Assembly (NCBI RefSeq): GCF_001425745.1 | Contig: NZ_LMDF01000011.1 | Span: 2,657 to 45,875 of the forward strand | Direction: 5' to 3' | DNA: 43,219 bases | From: Caulobacter sp. Root343 | Lineage (GTDB): Bacteria; Pseudomonadota; Alphaproteobacteria; Caulobacterales; Caulobacteraceae | Part shown: piece after piece, positions 1 to 7,855 of the stretch | How positions within the stretch are numbered: position 1 is the first letter of the stretch | Layout: every line of letters begins with the position of its first letter | The notes under the pieces: model-generated | What the model saw: the letters and a program-made list of their open reading frames with translations, nothing else | Told to the model about the DNA's origin: nothing | Database searches by the model: none | Position numbers and translations under genes: made by a program

Positions 1-1039
1 CCCGCGGCACCGCCGTCGCCGAAGCCGAAACCCGCACCGACGGCTCGCGATCCATCAGCTCAAACACACGCTCCGCCGCCGCAAGACCCGTCTGGAGGGT
101 GCTGTTGACCTTGGAAAGCGAAGGGATCGGCGCATAGGCGCCCACGACCGCGCCGACAAAAACAAACAAGTTCCCTGGCGTGATGGCGCCGGCGATCACC
201 TGCCAGCCGCCGAAAAGGATGACGATGCCGATCGCGATCCCGCCCAAGCCGTCGACGATCGGCAGAATGGCGCCGCCGATCCATGCCCCGCGGATCACCA
301 GCCGGGCGACCCGGGACATCTGTTTTGAGCCCTCGGCCTGCAACATGGGCTCGAGGCCGTAGGCCTTGACCGTGCGCGCGCCCTGGAAGGCCGTCGTGAG
401 CGACTGCGAGAGCGCTCCGACCTCGGCTTGGGTGCGCAGCGAAATGTTTCGCATGCTGCGACCGATGTATTTCATCGGCAGGATCGACAGCACCGGTAGC
501 ACCAGGCACACCAACGCCAGCTTCCAGTTCGTGTAGACCATCAGCCCAATCATCGTGAGGATGGTCAGGGTGTCCTTGCCGGCGATCAGGAAGACGTCGC
601 AGACGGCCAGGCGCATCATGTTGACGTCATAGACGAACGTGGCCGCTAGCGCCCCGAAGGGCTGGCCCTCCCCCGGGTCGACGCCATGGCGCAGCAATTT
701 ATGGAAGAGGCGGTCCTGGGTTTCGGCGACGATCTTCTGGCCGACCATGACCAGCAGCACTTCCTGCAGGTAGCGCGCCAAACTGCGCACGGCGAAGATC
801 GCCAAGACGCCGCCGGCCATGAGCCAGAGCAGCGTCCCATCGCGAGCGATGAACACCTTGTCGATCAGGGGACCCATCAAATAGGTCTGGGTTGAACTGG
901 CGATGGCGACCGCGACCATGCAGAGCAGCGCCAGGATCAGAGGCCGCCAATGCCGGCTCATCGATTCTCGATAGAGGCGAGCGAAAAGACGCCACGAACG
1001 ACGGCCGTCCAGCGACGTCTGGTCGGATTCCTGATGCAT
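1..1039 (-). CDS. ABC exporter, transmembrane half (partial, runs off left edge)
   Basis: The reverse strand reads open from an ATG at 1039 to the window edge, about 346 codons, so the C-terminus is missing. A GGGGGAAG ribosome site lies about six bases before the ATG. The protein has the layout of a type I ABC exporter membrane domain (MsbA / cyclic-peptide exporter type): a first hydrophobic helix near residues 24-40, further helices around the region reading TLTILTMIGLMVY, the cytoplasmic stretch with GARTVKAYGLE typical of the last coupling segment, and a final pair of helices. The ATPase domain must lie to the left and is not seen. It diverges from the NRPS genes, across a 223-base gap. 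Family members flip lipids or export peptides; export of the product of the neighbouring NRPS genes is a reasonable guess only. Confidence 0.85.
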   Translation of the reverse strand, partial: MHQESDQTSLDGRRSWRLFARLYRESMSRHWRPLILALLCMVAVAIASSTQTYLMGPLIDKVFIARDGTLLWLMAGGVLAIFAVRSLARYLQEVLLVMVGQKIVAETQDRLFHKLLRHGVDPGEGQPFGALAATFVYDVNMMRLAVCDVFLIAGKDTLTILTMIGLMVYTNWKLALVCLVLPVLSILPMKYIGRSMRNISLRTQAEVGALSQSLTTAFQGARTVKAYGLEPMLQAEGSKQMSRVARLVIRGAWIGGAILPIVDGLGGIAIGIVILFGGWQVIAGAITPGNLFVFVGAVVGAYAPIPSLSKVNSTLQTGLAAAERVFELMDREPSVRVSASATAVPR

Positions 1040-1262
1040 GTTCGCTTCCCCCGAAGCCAACCATAACCGGCGAAATAGGGAACGCAAGCTTAGCGACCGT
1101 TGCCCGAACCATTCAACCGAAAGTGAGGATGCTTGCCTGCGTGACGGACTCTTTAGAGCCGCCCGCGCCCACGCCCTAGACGAGCGTCAGCCAGTCACGC
1201 TACCCAAGCGTAAGCGGAACTGCCAGAAATGAGATTGCCGGTGCCCGCATGTCGAGGACCGT

Positions 1263-3128
1263 GTGACAGGGGATCCAATGAGAGACGGTGGAGACGACCA
1301 TGAGGCCGCTCGGCAGTTCGAAGCCGAGACGCCGAGCGTGTCCGTCTACGACCTCTTCCAGACCCAGGCACGCTCGACGCCGAATGCGATCGCGGTGATA
1401 TGGGACGAGCGCGCCTACACCTACGTTCAGTTGGACGAGGCGGTATCCGACCTGGCGCGGCGCCTTGCGACCGCCGGTGTCGCGCCCGCGGATCGTGTGG
1501 CCCTGTATATCCCCAGGTCGCTGGACATGCTGGTGGCGTGCCTGGCGGTGTGGAAGATCGGCGCGACCTATGTGCCGCTCGACCTGGCGAGCCCGGTGGC
1601 GCGGGTCCAGATGGCGCTAGACCAGTGCCGTCCCGCGGCGATCCTCTACGCCAGCGCGCTGCGAAGGCTGCCTAACCTTGCGACCCCGGCCGGGCGCATC
1701 GATGTGTCTCGCCCTGCGCGAGAGGGCGATGCATGCGTCAAGACTACGTCCACGGAGCCGGGCGCGGCCTACATCATCTTCACATCGGGTTCGAGCGGAG
1801 CGCCCAAGGGCGTCATCGTCGATCACGCCGCGTTGTGCAGCCTGCTGCGAAGCGTCCGCGACACGATCGGCTTCTCCGCGAGCGATGTCTTCGCCGCCAC
1901 CTCGAGCCTGAGCTTCGACATCTCCGCGCTCGAGCTGTTCCTTCCGCTGATTTCCGGCGGAACGGCGTATCTCCTGGATGAGGGCGTGACGCGGGACGCC
2001 GTTCGCCTGTGCGAGGCGCTCGACGCTCGACCCGCCACCGTGGTGCAAGGAACGCCGTCGATGTGGCGAGCGCTCCTCCAGACGCGATGGCGCGGCCAGC
2101 ACGTCCAGGCCATCGCTGGCGGCGAGGTGCTCGACCCGGACCTGGCCAGGGGGCTGAGCATGCGGGTCGCGACGGTCTGGAACGCCTATGGCCCAACCGA
2201 GGCGACGATCTGGGCCACCATGCACAGGGTGACGCGGCAGGATTTCGAAGCGGCCGCGATCCCGATCGGCGTCCCGCTCAGCAACACCGTGACGCACGTC
2301 GTGGATAGTTTCGGCGCGCCCGCCGCTGCCGACACTCCGGGCGAGATCCTGATCGGCGGACAAGGACTGGCTCGCGGCTATCTGGACAGGCCCGACCTCG
2401 ACGCCGACAGGTTTCAATCCTACCCCGGCTTGGGCGAGCGTCTCTATCGCACCGGCGACATCGGCTACCGCCGGACCGACGGAGCGCTGGTCTTCCTGCG
2501 CCGCGCTGACGCGCAGATCAAGTTTCGCGGCGTACGCATCGAACCGGGGGAGATTGAAGCGCGTCTACTGGCGACGCGCGGCGTAAGCCAAGCGGCCGTG
2601 GCCGTGCGGGTGGACGATCAGGACCGGAAGAGTCTGGCGGCGTTTCTGGTCGCGCAATGTGTCGCCGATGCGCCCACCGACGCCGAGCTCCGCGCGCATC
2701 TGGGCGATTGGTTTCCCGAATCCATGATCCCCTCGGTCTTCGTTTGGATGAAGACCTTGCCGCTCACGACAAGCGGCAAGGTCGATCGCTCGGCGCTATC
2801 CGCGCTGGCTCCGGCGCCGCGCTCCCCGACGACCAGCGTGGAGCGAAGCGCGCGGCTGGCGGAGACGATCGCGGAGATGTGGGGTCAGGTGCTGGGACGC
2901 GAGCCTCTCGGGCTCGACGAGGATTTCTTCGGCGCGGGCGGCGACTCCCTGGCGGCCCTGAACGCCGTATTCCTGGTCGCGTCCTCCGTGGAGCGCGATC
3001 TCAACGTTACCGGCCTTATCGAGCATCCGACTCCCTCGAGCTTCTCGGCCTATCTCGCCGCGACGGCGGCGGCGACGGAACGGGATCGCCCCGTCGTGGA
3101 TGTGACGCTCGAAAGCGTGGCGCGGTGA
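1263..3128 (+). CDS. NRPS adenylation-thiolation didomain protein
   Basis: A 621-residue protein that should activate an amino acid with ATP and load it on its own carrier domain. Adenylation motifs are in order: FTSGSSGAPKG (173-183), NAYGPTE (307-313), YRTGD (395-399) and the A10 lysine K506 in TTSGKVDR. The carrier domain follows, with GGDS and the phosphopantetheine serine S562. Lining up pocket residues by eye with the GrsA reference gives D219, I220, L223, Q262, A283, A285, A308, I316, W317 and K506. The DILQ start recalls glycine-type pockets, so a small amino acid is likely but unproven. There is no condensation or thioesterase domain in this protein. The start is GTG 1263 (GAGG five bases before) or ATG 1278 (AGGGGA just before). 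It is coupled to the next gene by a GTGA overlap. Confidence 0.93.
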   Translation: MTGDPMRDGGDDHEAARQFEAETPSVSVYDLFQTQARSTPNAIAVIWDERAYTYVQLDEAVSDLARRLATAGVAPADRVALYIPRSLDMLVACLAVWKIGATYVPLDLASPVARVQMALDQCRPAAILYASALRRLPNLATPAGRIDVSRPAREGDACVKTTSTEPGAAYIIFTSGSSGAPKGVIVDHAALCSLLRSVRDTIGFSASDVFAATSSLSFDISALELFLPLISGGTAYLLDEGVTRDAVRLCEALDARPATVVQGTPSMWRALLQTRWRGQHVQAIAGGEVLDPDLARGLSMRVATVWNAYGPTEATIWATMHRVTRQDFEAAAIPIGVPLSNTVTHVVDSFGAPAAADTPGEILIGGQGLARGYLDRPDLDADRFQSYPGLGERLYRTGDIGYRRTDGALVFLRRADAQIKFRGVRIEPGEIEARLLATRGVSQAAVAVRVDDQDRKSLAAFLVAQCVADAPTDAELRAHLGDWFPESMIPSVFVWMKTLPLTTSGKVDRSALSALAPAPRSPTTSVERSARLAETIAEMWGQVLGREPLGLDEDFFGAGGDSLAALNAVFLVASSVERDLNVTGLIEHPTPSSFSAYLAATAAATERDRPVVDVTLESVAR

Positions 3129-4471
3129 TAAACGCGATCCCCGAGGACGTTTCTGGCCTTCGCTTCGACATCGGCGCGCAGCATGGCCCGGTGCGCAGCT
3201 ATCACCACGGCGCCTGGCAGGGTCTGGTGACAGGCGGTGCGAAATCCGACACCAGCAACGGCACGAATGACCTGATCTTCATCGAGCATCTCGATCCGGC
3301 CGCCGCTCTCGCGGCGTTCGAAGGGATCGCGAACCGACACCCGTTCATCATGGGCCGAATCGAGGAACGCGAAGGCGCGCCATGGCTCGTGCCTGGCGAA
3401 GCTAGCGGCTTGTCGATCAAGACATTGGATTTACGCGACTTTCCACCCCATGCCCGCGAACAGGCGGGACGGGAGGCGATCGGCGCCTTGGTTTGGGAGG
3501 CGATCGACGTTCACGCGGGTCCGCTCAGCCGCTTCTATGTCGTTCGGATCGATGAAACCCTGAGCGCGGTCGGCTTCGTCGTCCACCACTTCGTTTGCGA
3601 CGACGCTTCGGTCGCCATCCTGAGGCGAGAATTCCTCGGCTTGTATGAAGCTGCCCGCGACGGGAAACCGCCTCCCGCATTTCCGAAGGGCGTCGCCTAC
3701 GGCGATTACCTGCGTGCGATCGCCGACTGGATGTCGACACCCCAAGGCGCCTCGGCCCGGAAGGCCGCGTTCGCCCGCCTATCTGATCTTCCGGTGCTCA
3801 CCTTTCCACGCTCGGAGATATCCGAGCCCGAGCACGTCACCTTTTCATCTCCCTCCTGGTCGGACCTCAGCCTGCTCGCTCGGCGCCTGAAAACCACGCC
3901 CTTCACGCTGTTCCTGTCGGTCCACAACCTGTGCCTTCTCGACTACGCCGGCGATGGCCGGGTGGCGACGCGTATCGTGACGACCGGCCGCGATAGCAGC
4001 GGCCTGCTCCATACGGTCGGCAATCTGGCCGACCGCTTCTACGTCATCAGCGATCTGCGCCAGGCTTCGACCTTCCACGACGTCTTCGAGGCGACCACCC
4101 GAGCGCTTACCGAGGCCCGCGCACACGCGTTCGTCCGCGACGAGTTCGTGCAGTACGACCTGTGGGAGGCCAGCCTTCCGCGGGACCTCCCGGCGCTCAA
4201 CTTCATCGGCGGGCGTGGCGCGCCGGGCAGCGCGCGCTATCCAGGCCTCAAGGTTCCGCAGCCGACGCGCGCGGTGACAAGACCACGGGACTGCTACTAT
4301 CTGGTGCTCCGGGTCGATGAGGATCGGCTATCGGCCTATGTCCGTTTTGGCGCCGGCCGCATTCCCGGCCTGTGCGCGCGGCTTGGCAAAGCGCTGTCGG
4401 CCGTTTGCGAAATGCCCGACGCCTCTATTCGCGTCCTCCGCAAGGCTATTGATCGCGGGGAGCAGTCTTGA
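3125..4471 (+). CDS. Free-standing NRPS condensation-domain protein
   Basis: A 448-residue protein consisting of a single condensation domain. The active-site motif appears as HHFVCDD, with H154, H155 and D159; the usual final glycine of HHxxxDG is an aspartate. Condensation domains join a carrier-bound acyl or aminoacyl group to an amine or hydroxyl acceptor. The start GTG 3125 overlaps the NRPS stop by four bases, so the two proteins are probably made together. The open frame extends far upstream inside the NRPS gene, but that part is arginine-rich and is only its shadow. With no thioesterase in the window, this domain could release the product by attaching it to a soluble acceptor. A stand-alone epimerisation-like or acyltransferase role cannot be excluded. 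Confidence 0.88.
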   Translation: MINAIPEDVSGLRFDIGAQHGPVRSYHHGAWQGLVTGGAKSDTSNGTNDLIFIEHLDPAAALAAFEGIANRHPFIMGRIEEREGAPWLVPGEASGLSIKTLDLRDFPPHAREQAGREAIGALVWEAIDVHAGPLSRFYVVRIDETLSAVGFVVHHFVCDDASVAILRREFLGLYEAARDGKPPPAFPKGVAYGDYLRAIADWMSTPQGASARKAAFARLSDLPVLTFPRSEISEPEHVTFSSPSWSDLSLLARRLKTTPFTLFLSVHNLCLLDYAGDGRVATRIVTTGRDSSGLLHTVGNLADRFYVISDLRQASTFHDVFEATTRALTEARAHAFVRDEFVQYDLWEASLPRDLPALNFIGGRGAPGSARYPGLKVPQPTRAVTRPRDCYYLVLRVDEDRLSAYVRFGAGRIPGLCARLGKALSAVCEMPDASIRVLRKAIDRGEQS

Positions 4472-4548
4472 TCGAGCGAGCTTCGCGGCGACGTTTGATC
4501 CTTAGCGGCGGCGCCGTGCCGTCTTCGGTCGATATGGGCAACGAGTGA
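4468..4548 (+). CDS. Possible 26-residue peptide between NRPS and acyltransferase genes
   Basis: A tiny frame starts with TTG at 4468, overlapping the stop of the condensation gene (TTGA), and ends with TGA at 4546-4548, overlapping the GTG of the next gene (GTGA). A GGGGAG lies about six bases before the TTG. The peptide reads MIERASRRRLILSGG and then eleven more residues. It could be a leader that keeps ribosomes coupled through the 73-base gap, or it could be chance. I do not recognise it, and it has no cysteine and no double-glycine leader consensus. Confidence 0.22.
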   Translation: MIERASRRRLILSGGAVPSSVDMGNE

Positions 4549-5237
4549 TCATGGATATCACGGGCGCGGACAATCAGGTTCGGACCGGAGCGAACGTTCG
4601 GGTCGAAGGGGAGATCGTCGGCGACGACAACGTCGTCGAAATCGGCGACGCGCAGGAAGACAGCGCCCTGACCCTCAGCATCAGGGGCGACGGCAACCGC
4701 ATCCGCATCGGAAACAGCGTCCAACTCAAGGGGCTCAGGATCCGGGTCGGCACCCACGTCGCCGCGGACGCGACAAGACTCACCATAGCGGACGGCTTCT
4801 CCGTCGAGTGGAATACGCAGTTCCTCCTTCCAAACTCCGGGAACACCCTGACCATTGGCGCGAACTGCATGTTTTCCAACAGCATCGTCATCCGGTGCGG
4901 CGAGTCTCCCCATCTTCTGTTCGATCTCGAAACCGGCCGATATCTCGACACTTCATCACGCACCGTCGTCGGCGATCACGTCTGGATGGGCGAAGGGGTT
5001 TACGTCACCAAGCGAGCCGAAATCGCCAGCGAGATCATTGTCGGCGCCTTCAGCGTGGTGACGGGCCAGTTCGCGGAGGAACACGTCGTCATCGCCGGCA
5101 ACCCGGCTCGCGTGACACGCAAGGGCGTCCGTTGGATCCGCAATCCGTCGCTGCTGACGCCAGGCAGTCCCGAGCACGATAGCTATCACGCCCACATGCA
5201 GGGCTACGCCAAGATCAATGCCGTCGATCCGGCCTAG
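4545..5237 (+). CDS. Left-handed beta-helix acyltransferase (WbbJ/hexapeptide type)
   Basis: A 230-residue hexapeptide-repeat protein. Repeated short turns with V/I every sixth residue (VRTGANVRVEGEIVGDDNVV and following) build the beta-helix. The C-terminal part has the sugar O-acetyltransferase pattern: a histidine in SPHLLFD, then VGDHVWMGEG and IAGNPARV near the end. Family members move an acetyl or other acyl group from CoA to a sugar or antibiotic hydroxyl. Start is GTG 4545 or, two codons later, ATG 4551; neither has a strong ribosome site. It is the last gene of the NRPS set and probably tailors that product or a glycan. Its stop overlaps the stop of the convergent SelO-like gene within the palindrome CTAG. 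Confidence 0.85.
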   Translation: MIMDITGADNQVRTGANVRVEGEIVGDDNVVEIGDAQEDSALTLSIRGDGNRIRIGNSVQLKGLRIRVGTHVAADATRLTIADGFSVEWNTQFLLPNSGNTLTIGANCMFSNSIVIRCGESPHLLFDLETGRYLDTSSRTVVGDHVWMGEGVYVTKRAEIASEIIVGAFSVVTGQFAEEHVVIAGNPARVTRKGVRWIRNPSLLTPGSPEHDSYHAHMQGYAKINAVDPA

Positions 5238-7036
5238 AGCATGGGCGCGGGAAGGGTGAAATGCTCGCCGCCGATCGTAGCGCTTTCAGGAGTTCCTTCC
5301 CCGCTCAGCGGCGCATAGAGCAGCGCCCGCCGCTCACCGTGGATCACTTCGCCAAGCCCGGCATCGGCGGCGACCGGCCGCCCGAAGGGGTAGACCACGC
5401 CCTTGGCGGCGGCGCACTCGATCCAGACGCCGGGCTGGCCCGTTTCCGGGCGCCTGACGTAGAGGACGGCCGATCCCGCGCGATAGCCCACGCCATCGAT
5501 CTCGAAGCCGGCGGGCAGCAGAGACCAAGTGCGGCGTGAGAGCGCGATCATGCGATCGATGAACTCGGTGGTGACCGCCTCGCCCTCCTGACCGGCCGCG
5601 ACGACGTCTCTCGCGACCGTCTCAACGGCCTCCGTCAACGCGACGTAGTACAGGCTCGGGCGCGGCGCCAACCAGCGGCGGAGGTTGGCCAGGCTGACCA
5701 TCTGTGTCTCCGACACCGCATTATGCTCGCTGATCGCCTGGACGATCGACCGGGCGACTTCAGCCAGCGCCGAAGGCTCGGCCAGGTCGTGGAGCAGGAA
5801 ATCGTGGAGGCAGAGCGAAGCCTCGGCCTCCGGACTATTGGCCCGCATGACGTGACGCTGCTGCAGGTCGTAGAAGCGTCTCAACAGCGGCGTCAGCCGA
5901 TCGCGCAGGTCGGCGTGCGCGACTTCGTCGAGGCCCAGCCCCCCAAGCAACGTCCGAATGAAGGCGCGTTCGACGCCGGCCTCCACGGCCTGGATCAGGG
6001 CTTCCTCGCCGCGTCCGGCGTCCACGCCAGCGTGGGCGTACTTGCGGGCATAATAGTAGATCGAGCGGACCGCAGTCGCGAGGTGGGGCATATCCTCGCC
6101 CAGCCGCTCCCCCGGGATCCCCGTCAGCTTCCGCCAATTGGGCACGGCTCGAAAAATGCCGAAATCGGCCAACTCGCCCGCGATGGTCGTGTTGGCCGAC
6201 ATGAACCGCCCGGACCAGAGTTTATTGGCGCGAGCCGCGCCCAGTTGGTCAGCGAAGCGTAGGAACATCTCGTCCACGGCGGCGAACAACTCGGCGGATC
6301 CTCCCGCGATCCCGAGAGCGGCCTCAAAGGCCTCTCGCGTGCGCTCGGCGTCGAGGAACTGGTCGGAGGTGCGTGTTCCGGCCGATCCAAAATAGATGCT
6401 GCGTTCAAAGTGAGCCGGACGCACGAAGTTCGGCCGGACAATCAGGGCGCGCCGCCGAAAGAGATCAGGCTTCGGGTCAGCGGGATCCTCAACGGTTTCG
6501 CCGACGTCGATGATGGCGATGCTGGGAGCCCCTCCCCAAGGCAGCTCCGCTCGCGCGATTTCCGAGCAGATCGCTTCACGGAGCGCCTCGGGCAGCCAAA
6601 GCCAGCCGTGTCGGTGGTCCCAATCGACGTCAGCCGATGCGAGCGGGGTCCGCCCCACCCCCTTGATGTTGAACGCGCCGCGGACGGCGCAACGTCCGCT
6701 GCCTCCCTGGGCGCCCCCGGTCGATCCGCCGTAGCGATCGGCCCAAAGAACGGCGTGTTCGCGACTGTCGTTTCCCAAGGGGGGGTCACCCGCCAGAGCC
6801 TCGACCGCGAAGGCGTCAAGAAGGCGGTGTCGAACGGCTTCGGCCGTCGCCCGGCAACTCAAATCGACGCCCTGTTGCGCGAACCAGCGCGCGTTGATCC
6901 AGAGCACGCGCGCGCTGGCCAACGGCCGTGCTGAGAGCGGCGCGAAGAGGCTGGAGCCGAGGTCGTGAAGCGTCAACGACGAGAAGCCGCCCTCCAGCGC
7001 GGAGGTGTCCAGCCAGTCGTCGACGCAACGATCCAC
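5234..7036 (-). CDS. SelO-like protein (divergent pseudokinase/AMPylase fold)
   Basis: A 600-residue protein with a GTG start preceded by GGGGGAAT. Several blocks match the SelO (YdiU) fold. NIKGVGRTP with K125 corresponds to the SelO LKGSGRTP lysine. ALREAICSEI corresponds to the LREFLCSEA helix. ALIVRPNFVR with R201 corresponds to the AVLxRVAxSxxR strand. MSANTTIAGELADFG with N282 and D291 corresponds to the metal-binding NTDNMS...DYG block. SelO proteins bind ATP upside down and transfer AMP to Ser, Thr or Tyr. Here the core residues are kept, but the flanking sequence differs and the protein is longer than E. coli SelO (about 480 residues). It diverges from the thioredoxin-like gene. The conserved site suggests a nucleotidyl- or phosphotransferase acting on a nearby protein or peptide; the target is unknown. 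Confidence 0.68.
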   Translation of the reverse strand: MDRCVDDWLDTSALEGGFSSLTLHDLGSSLFAPLSARPLASARVLWINARWFAQQGVDLSCRATAEAVRHRLLDAFAVEALAGDPPLGNDSREHAVLWADRYGGSTGGAQGGSGRCAVRGAFNIKGVGRTPLASADVDWDHRHGWLWLPEALREAICSEIARAELPWGGAPSIAIIDVGETVEDPADPKPDLFRRRALIVRPNFVRPAHFERSIYFGSAGTRTSDQFLDAERTREAFEAALGIAGGSAELFAAVDEMFLRFADQLGAARANKLWSGRFMSANTTIAGELADFGIFRAVPNWRKLTGIPGERLGEDMPHLATAVRSIYYYARKYAHAGVDAGRGEEALIQAVEAGVERAFIRTLLGGLGLDEVAHADLRDRLTPLLRRFYDLQQRHVMRANSPEAEASLCLHDFLLHDLAEPSALAEVARSIVQAISEHNAVSETQMVSLANLRRWLAPRPSLYYVALTEAVETVARDVVAAGQEGEAVTTEFIDRMIALSRRTWSLLPAGFEIDGVGYRAGSAVLYVRRPETGQPGVWIECAAAKGVVYPFGRPVAADAGLGEVIHGERRALLYAPLSGEGTPESATIGGEHFTLPAPML

Positions 7037-7184
7037 CCGCGATTCCCCCGCCCGTTTTGGCGGCCCGGCCGCACCGCCAAACCGCTTTTCTCCTTTCTAT
7101 AGGCTTGCAGCCTTCGCGCAATGTGGGATTGTGCTCTAGGGCGTGGGACGCATTTGGCGAGTCTCGCGAGGGGGGATAATCAGT

Positions 7185-7532
7185 ATGCTTGTGGAAAGCA
7201 GCGACGGTTCGGATCTTTGGCGGTTCGCGCAGTTGGACCGAAGCTTCGTCTTCGTGGGACTATCCAACTGCAAGGCCTGTACGGCCATGAAGGAAGCGCT
7301 CGCCATCACCTTCAAGGAGCGTTCCGAGCCCGATCTGCTGATGTTTCATCTCGCTGATCCCGACGAAGACACGAGCGCCTTCCTGAATGAGTACCTTGCC
7401 GGCAAATTCCCCCAGCTCCTTTACTTCGTCGGAGGCGAGCGAAAGCGCCGATGGATCGGGTTCTTTGGCCGTGAAGACTTCGACACCAAAGTACGAAGCC
7501 TGACCGAAATCATCGACAGCTGTGACGCCTAA
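7185..7532 (+). CDS. Thioredoxin-fold protein with CxxC
   Basis: A 115-residue protein. The ATG at 7185 is chosen because GAGGGGGG lies nine bases before it; an ATG further upstream lacks a site. Residues 20-35 read SFVFVGLSNCKACTAMK, with the redox pair C29 and C32, and FPQLLYF gives the proline that precedes the next strand in thioredoxin folds. No signal peptide is seen, so it should act in the cytoplasm. Such proteins reduce or exchange disulfides. With cysteine-rich precursor peptides encoded a few kilobases away, it may keep their cysteines reduced before export, but this is inference. A second cysteine-rich gene follows after 43 bases. Confidence 0.7.
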   Translation: MLVESSDGSDLWRFAQLDRSFVFVGLSNCKACTAMKEALAITFKERSEPDLLMFHLADPDEDTSAFLNEYLAGKFPQLLYFVGGERKRRWIGFFGREDFDTKVRSLTEIIDSCDA

Positions 7533-7575
7533 GGCGCGCAGATCTGTTCTATCGCCGCTTTTATGGGGGGTTTTC

Positions 7576-7818
7576 TTGGAAGAAATCTTGGACGATGAGG
7601 CGCCGAAGGGCGCCTTCCTGAAGACGGCGGCGAAGGTCGCCAAGAGCGGCTTCGCGCTGCTCGCCAAACCGGCCTTTCAAGCAAGGCTGGAGGCCTGCGG
7701 GACCTGCGCTCTGTCGATAAAGAAGGACAACACCATCACCTGCAGTTCCTGCGGGTGCGACATGGGCATCAAGGCGCGCTTCTCCGCGACCGAGTGTCCG
7801 ATCAATCCTGACTGGTAG
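7576..7818 (+). CDS. Small zinc-ribbon-like cysteine protein
   Basis: An 80-residue protein from TTG 7576, which has GGGGGG five bases before it; an upstream GTG at 7522 in the same frame would overlap the previous gene and lacks such a site. The N-terminal half is helical and basic. The C-terminal half carries C41xxC44, C56xxC59xC61 and C74 followed by a terminal proline-tryptophan motif (CPINPDW). I recall this arrangement from many small bacterial proteins ending in CPxxKW, whose function is not established. It very likely binds a metal ion. It follows the thioredoxin-like gene in one transcription unit and is convergent with the HlyC-type gene. Confidence 0.7.
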   Translation: MEEILDDEAPKGAFLKTAAKVAKSGFALLAKPAFQARLEACGTCALSIKKDNTITCSSCGCDMGIKARFSATECPINPDW

Positions 7819-7855
7819 CCGCGAGGCGGCGAGCGCCCCGTGGGAGGCCAGAGGG

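Noticed and set aside
2657..3124. Upstream extension of the condensation-domain frame
   Set aside because: Lies inside the NRPS gene in another frame, is arginine-rich and has no ribosome site; GTG 3125 with the GTGA overlap is the better start.
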